From the NCBI GenBank assembly GCA_964512305.1, contig CAZEIW010000168.1, positions 1 through 32,951 on the forward strand: DNA of 32,951 nucleotides. The letters are read 5' to 3'. This document shows positions 1 to 7,772 of the stretch, in pieces (the first letter of the stretch is position 1; every line of letters starts with the position of its first letter). The position numbers and the translations under genes were made by a program. The stretch is from CAZEIW01 sp964512305 (lineage in GTDB: Bacteria; Pseudomonadota; Gammaproteobacteria; Burkholderiales; Burkholderiaceae_F). The notes beneath the pieces are model-generated. The model was not told the DNA's origin. It saw nothing but the letters and a program-made list of their open reading frames with translations, and did not search any database.

Positions 1-429
1 CGGGATGCCGGCGAACCGCCCGAGCCCGTCGGTCGACGACAGCAGCCTGTCGCGACGCCGTGCGCCGCCGGCGCGGAACTCGACCGCCTTGGCGCGCAGC
101 ATCAGGTGCGGAAAATCGACGTTCCACGCATGCGGCGGCACGTACGGGCACTTGGTCATGAAGCACACGTCGCACAGGTAGCACTGGTCGACGACCTGGT
201 GGTACTGCTGCTTCGGGACCGTATCCAGCTCGCCGCTGGCGCTGTTGTCGACCAGATCGAACAGGGTCGGGAAGGCGCCGCACAGGCTCACACAGCGACG
301 GCATCCGTGACAGATGTCGAAAACGCGCTCCATTTCCTTTTCGAGCGCGGCACGGTCCCAGAACGCGGGCTCTTTCCAGCCGATCGGGTGGCGGGTGGGC
401 GCCTCCAGGCTGCCTTCTCTGGATGTCAT
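1..429 (-). CDS. GlpC/heterodisulfide-reductase-type Fe-S protein (3' end outside window)
   Basis: The first 143 residues are present and the reading frame stays open to the left edge, so the C-terminal part is missing. Two cysteine clusters are visible: C40-x2-C43-x2-C46-x3-C50, followed by a GAFPTLFDL segment, and C83-x2-C86-x2-C89-x4-C94, followed by PYVPPH and a WNVDFPHLMLRAKA stretch. This is the double 4Fe-4S ferredoxin-like pattern of GlpC/HdrD-related electron carriers. The gene lies 106 bp downstream of rubrerythrin on the same strand. In many Betaproteobacteria a protein of this kind follows rubrerythrin and precedes a DUF3501 gene; that third gene would lie outside the window. Electron delivery to rubrerythrin is therefore an inference from context. 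The ATG at 429 is the first in frame, and no strong Shine-Dalgarno is visible. Confidence 0.85.
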   Translation of the reverse strand, partial: MTSREGSLEAPTRHPIGWKEPAFWDRAALEKEMERVFDICHGCRRCVSLCGAFPTLFDLVDNSASGELDTVPKQQYHQVVDQCYLCDVCFMTKCPYVPPHAWNVDFPHLMLRAKAVEFRAGGARRRDRLLSSTDGLGRFAGIP

Positions 430-478
430 CGATCCTGTCCTTCATCCCCGGTGCGGCCGGCGGCGCCGCATGCGGCCG

Positions 479-497
479 CGGCACGCCGGGCGTGCCG
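479..497. other. GC-rich perfect inverted repeat between rubrerythrin and Fe-S gene
   Basis: Nine-base arms (CGGCACGCC and GGCGTGCCG) flank a single G. In RNA this would fold as a six-pair stem with a seven-base loop. It lies in the 106-bp gap after the rubrerythrin stop codon. No T-run follows on either strand, so an intrinsic terminator is unlikely. It may protect or separate the two cistrons' mRNA, or be incidental in such GC-rich DNA. Confidence 0.3.
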
Positions 498-535
498 GCC
501 CGTGCGCACCGGCGCGCGGACCCGGCGCCTCGCCG

Positions 536-955
536 TCAGTCGACGACCGCGTCGAGTGTGCGCTGGAACTTGTTGGCGTGCGAGCGCTCCGCCTTCGCCA
601 GCGTCTCGAACCAGTCGGCGATCTCGTCGAAGCCCTCGGAGCGCGCGGTCTTGGCCATGCCCGGGTACATGTCGGTGTACTCGTGCGTCTCGCCGGCGAT
701 CGCCGCCTTCAGGTTCGAGCGCGTCGGCCCGATCGGCAGGCCGGTTGCCGGGTCGCCGACCTGTTGCAGGTAATCGAGGTGGCCGTACGCGTGGCCGGTC
801 TCGCCTTCGGCTGTCGACCGGAACACCGCCGCCACGTCGTTGTAGCCCTCGACGTCGGCCTTCGTCGCGAAGTACAGGTAGCGCCGGTTGGCTTGCGACT
901 CGCCGGCGAACGCGGCCTTCAGATTGCCTTCCGTCTTCGATCCCTTCAGTTCCAT
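536..955 (-). CDS. Rubrerythrin, diiron domain only
   Basis: This 139-residue ferritin-like protein probably reduces peroxide in the cytoplasm. All seven expected diiron ligands are present: E19, E52 and H55 (ExxH), E89, E92, and E123 and H126 (ExxH). Classical rubrerythrin continues into a C-terminal rubredoxin domain with two CxxC knuckles. That domain is absent here; the protein ends a few residues after the last ExxH and contains no cysteine. Electrons must therefore come from another protein, and the downstream Fe-S gene is the obvious candidate. The ATG at 955 is chosen because GGAGG lies just upstream at good spacing and the family N-terminus (ELKGSKTEGNLKAAFAGES) begins there. An in-frame upstream start exists, but it would add a 30-residue leader unlike the family. 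Confidence 0.95.
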   Translation of the reverse strand: MELKGSKTEGNLKAAFAGESQANRRYLYFATKADVEGYNDVAAVFRSTAEGETGHAYGHLDYLQQVGDPATGLPIGPTRSNLKAAIAGETHEYTDMYPGMAKTARSEGFDEIADWFETLAKAERSHANKFQRTLDAVVD

Positions 956-1016
956 GAAACCCTCCGAGTTGATCCGTGCGCACACGTCGCGGCCCATCGG
1001 GGCCGGCGCGTTGCAA

Positions 1017-1045
1017 AATCTACGCGCCCGGCCACGATTGCACAA
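1017..1045 (-). promoter_or_regulatory. Candidate sigma70-type promoter of the rubrerythrin operon
   Basis: Read on the minus strand, a TTGTGC -35 box (1040-1045) and a TAGATT -10 box (1017-1022) are separated by exactly 17 bp. Transcription would start near 1010, giving a leader of about 55 nt before the ATG at 955. This is one of the few AT-rich spots in the region. The -35 box lies inside an inverted repeat, as expected for a regulated promoter. Confidence 0.5.
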
Positions 1046-1060
1046 ATGAATTGTTGCAAT
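1037..1060. promoter_or_regulatory. Inverted repeat overlapping the rubrerythrin -35 box (candidate operator)
   Basis: ATTGCA at 1037-1042 and TGCAAT at 1055-1060 are perfect inverted arms. The match extends inward to ATTGCACAA versus ATTGCAACAA if a single-base bulge is allowed. Because it covers the putative -35 box, a bound protein would be expected to block or adjust transcription of rubrerythrin and the Fe-S gene. The regulator is unknown, and no regulator gene lies next to it. Confidence 0.4.
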
Positions 1061-1066
1061 TCTCTC

Positions 1067-1083
1067 GATAGCGCACAGCTATC
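1067..1083. promoter_or_regulatory. Second inverted repeat upstream of rubrerythrin
   Basis: GATAGC (1067-1072) and GCTATC (1078-1083) are perfect six-base arms around a five-base loop. The site lies just upstream of the first inverted repeat and about 55 bp beyond the acyl-CoA dehydrogenase stop codon. It could be a second protein-binding site, or a weak hairpin after the acyl-CoA dehydrogenase transcript. No T-run supports termination. Confidence 0.3.
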
Positions 1084-1138
1084 ATCCCGGCCGCACGAAG
1101 CTGCGTCTTTCGCGTAGGGGAGCGCCCGGGACCGGACG

Positions 1139-2944
1139 TCAGAAGTCTTCGGCGGCGAGGGCGAGCGCGCCCGCGCCGCCCGCGAGGATCGCGGTCAGCA
1201 GGCCCGGCGCCGACGAAACCACGTGATCGCCGAAGAAGCGCGCGCTCGCGATCTTGCGCCGGTAGAAGGCGGCATCGCCTCCTGCCGCCGCCAGCCTGTC
1301 GTCGGCGGCGAGCGCCGCCCGAGCAAGCTGCCATCCGCCATGCACGATGCCGGCCAGCTTCAGGTACGGCACCGATCCCGCGAAGGCGCGCCGGATGTCG
1401 GCACCGTAGGCCTCGACCAGGTAGCTGACCGCGCGCTGATACGCGTCGACCGCGGTGTTCAACTGGTTGCGAATCGCGGCGAAGTCGGTTCCCGGGCGCG
1501 CGCCAAGCTCGGAGAGCGTCGTGCGCATCTCGGCGGTCAGCATGCGCGCAACGGCGCCGCCGTCGCGCGCGGTCTTGCGGCCGAGCAGGTCGTTGGCCTG
1601 GATCGCGGTGGTGCCCTCGTAGATCGGCAGGATGCGCGCATCGCGATAGTGCTGGGCGGCGCCGGTTTCCTCGATGAAGCCCATGCCCCCGTGGACCTGG
1701 ATGCCGAGCGAGGCGACCTCGACCGCCATCTCCGTGCTCCATCCCTTGACGATCGGGACCATGTATTCGTACACGGATTCCGCACGCTCGCGAACCGCCG
1801 GGTCCGGGTGGTGCAGGGCGACGTCGGCGTGCGCGGCGGCGACGTAGGCGATCGAACGCGCGGCCTCGGTGTGCGAGCGCATCAGCATCAGCATCCGGCG
1901 CACGTCGGCGTGCTGGATGATCGGCACCGCGCCCGGGGAGCCCTCGACCGCGCGGCTCTGGACCCGTTCCTTCGCGTACGCGGCCGCCTGCTGGTACGCG
2001 CGCTCGGCGACCGCCACGCCCTGCATGCCGACCTGGAACCGGGCCGCGTTCATCATGATGAACATCGTCTCGAGGCCGCGGTTCTCGCCGCCGAGCATCT
2101 CGCCGATGGCGCCGCGCCCGGCTTCGCCGTGGCCTTCCCCGAACATCAGGACCGCGGTGGGGCTCGCCTTGATGCCGAGCTTGTGCTCGATCGACGCGCA
2201 ATACACGTCGTTGCGCGGACCGCGCGAGCCGTCGCGCCCCGGCACGAACTTCGGCACGATGAACAGCGACAGGCCCCTGACGCCCTCGGGGGCGCCCGGC
2301 AGGCGAGCGAGCACCATGTGGACGATGTTCTCGGCGAGGTCGTGCTCGCCGTAGGTGATGAAGATCTTCTGGCCGAAGAGCCGGTAGCGCCCGTCGGGCT
2401 GCGGCTCGGCGCGCGTGCGCACCAGCGCGAGATCCGACCCGGCCTGCGGTTCCGTCAGGTTCATGGTGCCGGTCCAGCGGCCGTCGATCAGCCGCGGGAC
2501 GTACAGCGACTTCTGCGCGTCCGACCCGGCGATCATGAGCGCCTCGATCGCGCCGTCGGTGAGCAACGGACACAGCGCGAACGACAGGTTGGCCGACTGA
2601 AGCATCTCCATGCACGGCGTGGCGACGACGTGCGGCAGGCCCTGGCCGCCGTACTCGACCGCGTGCGGAAGGCCCTGCCAGCCGCCCTCGACGAAGGCGC
2701 GAAACGCCTCCTTGAAACCGGGCGTCGTGGTGACGGCGCCGTCCGACCAGGACGAAGGCTGGGTGTCGCCGCGGCGGTTCAGCGGTGCCACCACGTCCGA
2801 CATCAGCGCCGCGCAGCCCTGCAGCACGGCATCGACGGTATCGTCGCTCGCCTCTTCGTAGCCGGGCAGGCGCTGCACGTCGTGCAGGCCCGCGAGCTCG
2901 TCCATCACGAAGCGCATCTCGCGCAGCGGGGCCTGGTAATTCAT
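1139..2944 (-). CDS. Acyl-CoA dehydrogenase, DmdC-like long form
   Basis: This 601-residue FAD flavoenzyme oxidises an acyl-CoA to the 2,3-enoyl-CoA and passes electrons to ETF. The length and N-terminus (MNYQAPLREMRFVMDEL) match the extended subgroup that includes 3-methylmercaptopropionyl-CoA dehydrogenase DmdC; ordinary acyl-CoA dehydrogenases are about 380 residues. Visible landmarks are MNLTEPQAGSDL (FAD/substrate binding), GQKIFITYGEHD, and the catalytic base Glu443 in IYEGTTAIQANDLLGRK. A C-terminal extension of roughly 120 residues follows. The ATG at 2944 has GAGG upstream and begins the conserved N-terminus; longer in-frame starts add unrelated sequence. It lies 43 bp downstream of etfA on the same strand, so it is probably the third gene of an etfB-etfA-ACAD operon. 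The substrate cannot be fixed from sequence; medium- or long-chain acyl-CoA is as likely as a sulfur-containing one. Confidence 0.93.
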   Translation of the reverse strand: MNYQAPLREMRFVMDELAGLHDVQRLPGYEEASDDTVDAVLQGCAALMSDVVAPLNRRGDTQPSSWSDGAVTTTPGFKEAFRAFVEGGWQGLPHAVEYGGQGLPHVVATPCMEMLQSANLSFALCPLLTDGAIEALMIAGSDAQKSLYVPRLIDGRWTGTMNLTEPQAGSDLALVRTRAEPQPDGRYRLFGQKIFITYGEHDLAENIVHMVLARLPGAPEGVRGLSLFIVPKFVPGRDGSRGPRNDVYCASIEHKLGIKASPTAVLMFGEGHGEAGRGAIGEMLGGENRGLETMFIMMNAARFQVGMQGVAVAERAYQQAAAYAKERVQSRAVEGSPGAVPIIQHADVRRMLMLMRSHTEAARSIAYVAAAHADVALHHPDPAVRERAESVYEYMVPIVKGWSTEMAVEVASLGIQVHGGMGFIEETGAAQHYRDARILPIYEGTTAIQANDLLGRKTARDGGAVARMLTAEMRTTLSELGARPGTDFAAIRNQLNTAVDAYQRAVSYLVEAYGADIRRAFAGSVPYLKLAGIVHGGWQLARAALAADDRLAAAGGDAAFYRRKIASARFFGDHVVSSAPGLLTAILAGGAGALALAAEDF

Positions 2945-2987
2945 CGTCGAACCTCGAAAGGGGTCGGCACGAGCCGGCGATCCGGCC

Positions 2988-3917
2988 TCAACCGAGCTGT
3001 TTGAGCAGCTCCGGCAGCGCCTCGAAAAGATCGGCGACCAGGCCGTAGTCGGCAACCTGGAAGATCGGCGCGTCGGGATCCTTGTTGATCGCGACGATGA
3101 CCTTGGAGTCCTTCATCCCGGCCAGGTGCTGGATCGCGCCGGAGATGCCGATCGCCATGTACAGCTGCGGCGCGACGACCTTGCCGGTCTGCCCGACCTG
3201 CCAGTCGTTGGGGGCGAAGCCCGCGTCGACGGCGGCGCGCGAAGCGCCCAGCGCCGCGTTCAGGCGGTCGGCCAGAGGCTCGAGCAGCTTGAAGTTCTCG
3301 GCGGAGCCCAGCCCGCGCCCGCCGGAGATCACGACCTTGGCGCCCTGCAGCTCGGGCCGGTCGGACTTGGCGACCTCGCGCCCGACGAAGCTCGCCAGGC
3401 CGGTGTCGGCGACGGCATCGACGGTCTCGATCGCTGCCTGGCCGCCCGCGCCCGCGGGATCGAAGCTGGTCGGCCGCACCGTGACGAACTTGATCGGGTC
3501 GGCGCATTGCACGGTCGCGATCGCGTTGCCGGCATAGATCGGGCGGGTGAAGGTATCGGGCCCCTGCACCGACATCGCGTCCGAGATCTGTGCGCAGTCG
3601 AGCCTGGCGGCCGCGCGCGGCAGCACGTTCTTGCCGAAGCTCGTCGCCGGCGCGAGCACGTGCGTATAGCCCTTGGCAAGCGCGACGATCTGCTCGGCAA
3701 CGTTCTCGGCCAGCCCCTCGGCCAGGTGCGGGGCGTCGGCCAGCAGCACGCGCGAGACGCCCGCCACCGCGGCGGCCCGCTCCGCCACCCCACGGCAGCC
3801 GTGGCCTGCGACCAGCACGTCGACGCCGCCGCCGATCTGCGAGGCCGCCGTCACCGTGTTGAGCGTCGGGCTGCGCAGCGCCCGGTTGTCGTGCTCGGCC
3901 AGTACCAGTACCGTCAT
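2988..3917 (-). CDS. etfA: Electron transfer flavoprotein alpha subunit
   Basis: This 309-residue subunit carries the catalytic FAD of ETF, which collects electrons from acyl-CoA dehydrogenases and passes them to ETF-ubiquinone oxidoreductase. The N-terminal domain starts MTVLVLAEHDN. The C-terminal FAD-binding domain is unmistakable: SGGRGLGSAENFKLLEPLA, then APNDWQVGQTGKVVAPQLY, then GISGAIQHLAGMKDSKVI, and finally INKDPDAPIFQVADYGLV. The start codon has GGGAG eight bases upstream. It follows etfB after 21 bp and precedes the acyl-CoA dehydrogenase after 43 bp, so the three are likely co-transcribed. The length is normal for the housekeeping bacterial ETF group. Confidence 0.97.
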   Translation of the reverse strand: MTVLVLAEHDNRALRSPTLNTVTAASQIGGGVDVLVAGHGCRGVAERAAAVAGVSRVLLADAPHLAEGLAENVAEQIVALAKGYTHVLAPATSFGKNVLPRAAARLDCAQISDAMSVQGPDTFTRPIYAGNAIATVQCADPIKFVTVRPTSFDPAGAGGQAAIETVDAVADTGLASFVGREVAKSDRPELQGAKVVISGGRGLGSAENFKLLEPLADRLNAALGASRAAVDAGFAPNDWQVGQTGKVVAPQLYMAIGISGAIQHLAGMKDSKVIVAINKDPDAPIFQVADYGLVADLFEALPELLKQLG

Positions 3918-3938
3918 TGTCTTCGCTCCCCGGCGGCT

Positions 3939-4691
3939 TCAGCCGATCACTTTGGCGTCGGTGCGAAGCTTCGCGACCAGCGTCGCGACGTCGGGTACCT
4001 TGATGCCTGCCTTGCGCGGCGGCGGCTCCGACACCGACAGCGTGCGCAGGCGCGGCGCGGCGTCGACGCCGAGGTCGGCCGGCTTGAGGGTCTCGAGCGG
4101 CTTCTTCTTCGCCTTCATGATGTTGGGCAGAGTCACGTAGCGCGGCTCGTTCAGGCGAAGGTCGGTCGTCATCACCGCCGGCAGCCGTACCGACACGGTT
4201 TCCAGGCCGCCGTCGACCTCGCGCGTGACCTTGGCGCTGCCGCCGGCGAGCTCGAGCTTGGAGGCGAACGTCGCCTGGCCGACGCCGGCCAGGGCGGCGA
4301 GCATCTGACCCGTCTGGTTCGAGTCGTCGTCGATCGCCTGCTTGCCCAGGATCACGAGCTGGGGCTGCTCGCGCTTGAAGAGCGCGGCGAAGATCTTCGC
4401 GACCGCCAGGGGCTGCAGCTCGGCGTCGGTCTCGACCAGGATCGCGCGGTCCGCGCCGATCGCGAGCGCGGTGCGCAATGTCTCCTGGCACTGGGCCGGC
4501 CCGCACGAGACGGCAATCACCTCGGTTGCGGTGCCGGCCTCCTTCAGGCGCACCGCCTCCTCGACCGCGATCTCGTCGAACGGGTTCATCGACATCTTGA
4601 CGTTGGCGATGTCGACACCGCTGCGATCGGACTTCACGCGCACCTTGACGTTGTAGTCAACCACGCGCTTGACGCCAACCAGCACCTTCAT
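3939..4691 (-). CDS. etfB: Electron transfer flavoprotein beta subunit
   Basis: This 250-residue subunit is the AMP-binding partner of EtfA. It starts MKVLVGVKRVVDYNVKVRVK and carries the family segments NPFDEIAVEEAVRLKEAG and KQAIDDDSNQTGQMLAALAG. The acyl-CoA dehydrogenase recognition loop appears as KKKPLETLKPADLGVD, with the leucine that anchors partner dehydrogenases. The ATG at 4691 begins the conserved N-terminus; 13 extra in-frame residues upstream look unrelated. It is the first gene of the etfB-etfA-ACAD group, so the promoter should lie in 4692-4813. There an AT-rich TATAGT-like -10 can be read on the minus strand at 4733-4738, but no convincing -35 accompanies it. Confidence 0.97.
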   Translation of the reverse strand: MKVLVGVKRVVDYNVKVRVKSDRSGVDIANVKMSMNPFDEIAVEEAVRLKEAGTATEVIAVSCGPAQCQETLRTALAIGADRAILVETDAELQPLAVAKIFAALFKREQPQLVILGKQAIDDDSNQTGQMLAALAGVGQATFASKLELAGGSAKVTREVDGGLETVSVRLPAVMTTDLRLNEPRYVTLPNIMKAKKKPLETLKPADLGVDAAPRLRTLSVSEPPPRKAGIKVPDVATLVAKLRTDAKVIG

Positions 4692-4813
4692 TGTCGTTTG
4701 GTAACCGTACCGGTCTCGATCAGGGAACACTGACTATATACGAACTCGACCCGGCGGCGCGCGCCCGCCCGCGCGCGTTCGGCCGGCACCCCCGGCCACG
4801 CCGATACCGCGTT

Positions 4814-6454
4814 TCAGGACAGGTCGCGCACGATCTCGCGCGCCGCGTTGTGGCCGGGCGCGCCGCTGACGCCGCCGCCCGGATGGGCACCCGAGCCGCA
4901 GTGGTACAGGCCCGCGATCGGCCCGCGGTAGCGCGCGTAGCCGATCAGCGGGCGGAAGCTGAACAGCTGGTCGAGCGACAGCTGGCCGTGGAAGATGTCG
5001 CCGCCGACCAGGCCGAAGTCGCGCTCCAGGTCGAGCGGCGACCAGGCCTTGTAGCCGAGCAGCGAGCGCCGGAAGTTGGGACAGTAGGCTTCGACCGTGG
5101 CGAAGATCGCCGCCACCGCCTCCTCCTTGAGGCTGTCCCAGCCCGCCGCCGGCGCCGGGTCGAACTGCTGGCAGAACAGGCTCGCCACGTGCGCGCCGCG
5201 CGGCGCCAGCGAATCGTCGATCACGCTGGGAATCAGCATCTCGATGATCGGCTCGGCCGCGTAGCCGCTTTTTACGGCGTCGTGCCAGGCACGGTCCATC
5301 GCCGCCAGCGACGGGCCCAGCACGATGCCGCTCGCGTGATGCGGCTGCGGCGAGGTCCCGGGCGCACACCGGAAGTCGGGCAGCTCGGACAGCGCGACGT
5401 TGACCCGGAACGAGCCGGAGCCGCAGCGGTAGGCGCCGATCGCGCGCGAGAAGTCGGCCGGCAGCGCCGCCGGCTCGACCAGACGCTGGTACAGGAGCTT
5501 CGGATTGACATTGGCGGCGATCGCCCGGGCGCGCAGCTCGCGGCCGTCGTCGAGGCGCACGCCGACCGCCCGGCCGCGGTCGACCAGCACCTCGCGCACG
5601 CCGCAGTCGAGCTCGATGCGCACGCCGCGCGCCGCGGCCTCCTCGGCCATCAGCGCCGTGATGCGGCCCATGCCGCCGATCGCGTGACCCCAGACGCCGG
5701 GCTTGCCGTTGACCTCGCCCAGGCAGTGGTGCAGCAGCACGTAGGCCGAGCCCGGCGCGTACGGACTGGCGAAGTTGCCGACCACCGAGTCCCAGCCGAG
5801 GATCGCCTTCAGGGGCTCGGACTCGAAGGTCGCATCGAGCCAGTGGCCGGCGCTCTTCGTGAACACGTCGAGCAGGTCGCGCTGGCTGTCGCGCGGCAGG
5901 CCGCCGAATTCGACCAGCAGCCGCGCCGCCGCGGCCAGGTCGCGCCAGCCTTCGAGCACGAGCCTGCCCCCCACCTGCGGCGGCGCGCGCAGCATCCAGC
6001 CGCGAAGCAGCGTGCCGATGCGGCCCAGGCGATCGTAATACGCGGGCAGCTGCTCGGCGTCGCGGGCGGAGAACCTGCCGACCTCCGCACGCGTGCGGGC
6101 CGCATCGCCGCCGAAGCGCAGGCTGCGGCCGTCGGGCAGCGGCACGAAGTTCGGGAACGACCGCTCGACGATGCGCAGCCCGCGCTCGGCCAGGCGCAGG
6201 TCGGCGATGACCTTCGGGTGCAGCAGGCTCACGGTATAACTGGCGCTGGAGTTCCGGAATCCGGGAAAGAACTCCTCGGTCACCGCCGCGCCTCCGGCGA
6301 CCGCACGGCGCTCGACCACGTGCACCTCGAGCCCCGCCGCGGCCAGGTAGCAGGCGCAGACCAGGCCGTTGTGGCCCGCCCCGATCACGAGCACATCGAG
6401 CGGCTTGCCGGCGGTCACCGGCAGCGCTCGCGGCCGGCGTGCGCCGAGCGGCAT
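4814..6454 (-). CDS. PYROXD2/phytoene-desaturase-like FAD-dependent oxidoreductase
   Basis: The protein (546 residues from this start) opens with a Rossmann FAD-binding fold, DVLVIGAGHNGLVCACYLA, followed by the CrtI-family continuation VERRAVAGGAAVTEEFFPGF. The C-terminus has the family ending YHCGSGAHPGGGVSGAPGHN. These features place it with PYROXD2-type proteins rather than true carotenoid desaturases, and no carotenoid genes lie nearby. The substrate is unknown. A longer form beginning with GTG at 6499 is possible. I prefer the ATG at 6454 because the codons between them (TCA, AAT, GCT, GGA) lack the very high third-position GC of the rest of the gene. It ends 122 bp upstream of etfB on the same strand and is divergent from the response regulator. 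Confidence 0.85.
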   Translation of the reverse strand: MPLGARRPRALPVTAGKPLDVLVIGAGHNGLVCACYLAAAGLEVHVVERRAVAGGAAVTEEFFPGFRNSSASYTVSLLHPKVIADLRLAERGLRIVERSFPNFVPLPDGRSLRFGGDAARTRAEVGRFSARDAEQLPAYYDRLGRIGTLLRGWMLRAPPQVGGRLVLEGWRDLAAAARLLVEFGGLPRDSQRDLLDVFTKSAGHWLDATFESEPLKAILGWDSVVGNFASPYAPGSAYVLLHHCLGEVNGKPGVWGHAIGGMGRITALMAEEAAARGVRIELDCGVREVLVDRGRAVGVRLDDGRELRARAIAANVNPKLLYQRLVEPAALPADFSRAIGAYRCGSGSFRVNVALSELPDFRCAPGTSPQPHHASGIVLGPSLAAMDRAWHDAVKSGYAAEPIIEMLIPSVIDDSLAPRGAHVASLFCQQFDPAPAAGWDSLKEEAVAAIFATVEAYCPNFRRSLLGYKAWSPLDLERDFGLVGGDIFHGQLSLDQLFSFRPLIGYARYRGPIAGLYHCGSGAHPGGGVSGAPGHNAAREIVRDLS

Positions 6455-6611
6455 GGACGTGTTGGCGCTCCGTCCCCGGCAAGCGCCCGGATTTGACACA
6501 TATCGACCTACCGTGGACCCGGTTTCCGGTACATTGTCAGCATCACGGGTGGCCGAATCCGCGGTTTCGGGCCGCGACCGCCCGCCCGGCCGGGATTAGA
6601 GCAGGGATCGA

Positions 6612-7772
6612 GTGACACAGGAAGCCGCGACAGCAGCGACATCGGCCCCCGGCAAGCCGCGCGTCCTGATCGCCGACGGGTCGCGCAGCGTCCGGTCCGC
6701 GCTCGGGGGCCCGCTGCGCGAGCGTTTCGACGTGCGCGAGGTGGTCGACGGCGAGGCCGCATGGCAGGCCGTGCTGCTCGACGCGTCGATCCGCGTGCTG
6801 ATCGCCGACCTGTCGCTGCCCAAGGTCAACGGCTTCGATCTGCTCACGCGGGTGCGCAGCTCCAAGGTGCAGCGCATACGCGAATTGCCCGTGGTCGTGA
6901 TGAGCAGCGGCGACGGCGATCCCGCCGAGCGCCAGCGGGCCGGCTCGCTCGGTGCGACCGATTTCCTGCTGAAGAATGCCTCCGGCCCGGACCTGCTGAC
7001 GCGCCTCGAGGTCCTGGTCAAGCTGGCGAGCACGCGCGAGGCGCTCGTCGAAAGCCAGGCCTCGCTGGAATCGGCGCGCACCGTCGACCCCGACACCGAG
7101 CTGCTCAACATGCAGTTCTTCGACAAGCAGGTCGACAAGCTGGTCTCGTTCGCGCGCCGCAGCCTGTCCGACGTGGCCGTGATCTGCGTGCGGGTCGAAC
7201 TGTCGATGCCGCAGTCCGAGACCTGGGAAGGCGAGATCGAGCAGCGCATCAAGCTGGTCGGCCGCGCGCTGGCGGCGTCGATCCGCCTCGAAGACCTCGG
7301 GACGCGCTCGGACCGCCTCGAATTCTGCGTTGCGACCCAGGCCAACGGCCTGACCGGCATCCTGCGCTTTGCGGCGCGGCTGCGCAAAGTGCTCGAGAAC
7401 ATCGACGCCGCCGGACCCGGGGTCGAGGTCTGGACCTGCATCGGCGTGGCGACGCTGTCGGAGGAGCTGCGCCGGGGCGCCGAGGAGCTGCGCGCGCTGG
7501 CGCAGAAGCGGGCCAACCAGGCGCAGACGTCGCGCTCGCGCCGCATCATCCTGGGCACTTCCGACGGCATGGCGCCGGGCGCGCTCGATCAGCGCGCCGA
7601 CGACGGCTCAATGGACATCAATCTCGCGCTCGCGCTGATCCGCGCCGGGCGCGCGGGCGAAGTGGTCGCGCACCTGCCCCGCCTGCTCGATCAGCTCAAT
7701 CCGCTGCTCAAGCTGGTGCGCCAGCAGCAGGAGCTGCAGGCCTCCAAGGGCGAGGGGGACAAGGTCGAGTGA
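6612..7772 (+). CDS. Response regulator with receiver domain and degenerate GGDEF domain
   Basis: Residues 16-140 form a receiver domain: D22 and phosphoacceptor D66 (VLIADLSLPKVNG), the T/S position around MSSGD, and K121 in DFLLKNASG. The second acidic residue of the usual Asp-Asp pair is replaced by G23. Residues 157-320 follow the GGDEF fold, beginning with DPDTELLNMQFFDKQ in place of D-x-LTGL-x-NRR-x-F. The active-site motif is reduced to SDRLEF (233-238), so diguanylate cyclase activity is not expected. A tail of about 60 residues follows. The start is a GTG at 6612 with AGGG upstream. The stop codon overlaps the GTG of the propionyl-CoA synthetase (GTGA), implying translational coupling. 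No histidine kinase is present in the window. The output mechanism is unknown; protein-protein signalling is more likely than DNA binding. Confidence 0.85.
   Translation: MTQEAATAATSAPGKPRVLIADGSRSVRSALGGPLRERFDVREVVDGEAAWQAVLLDASIRVLIADLSLPKVNGFDLLTRVRSSKVQRIRELPVVVMSSGDGDPAERQRAGSLGATDFLLKNASGPDLLTRLEVLVKLASTREALVESQASLESARTVDPDTELLNMQFFDKQVDKLVSFARRSLSDVAVICVRVELSMPQSETWEGEIEQRIKLVGRALAASIRLEDLGTRSDRLEFCVATQANGLTGILRFAARLRKVLENIDAAGPGVEVWTCIGVATLSEELRRGAEELRALAQKRANQAQTSRSRRIILGTSDGMAPGALDQRADDGSMDINLALALIRAGRAGEVVAHLPRLLDQLNPLLKLVRQQQELQASKGEGDKVE

Noticed and set aside
1223..3004. Long open frame on the plus strand opposite the acyl-CoA dehydrogenase
   Set aside because: It is an antisense shadow caused by high GC. 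The product is low-complexity and Arg/Ala-rich with no family motif, while the minus strand has a complete enzyme.
3126..4733. Long plus-strand open frame opposite etfA and etfB
   Set aside because: It has no recognisable domains and lies entirely over two certain genes.
4733..4738. TATAGT box as the etfB promoter -10
   Set aside because: It is suggestive because it is AT-rich, but the sequence 15-19 bp upstream is pure GC with no -35 resemblance, so it was not listed as a feature.
6493..6498. TTGACA as a -35 box for the response regulator
   Set aside because: No acceptable -10 lies 15-19 bp downstream, and the hexamer may be chance.
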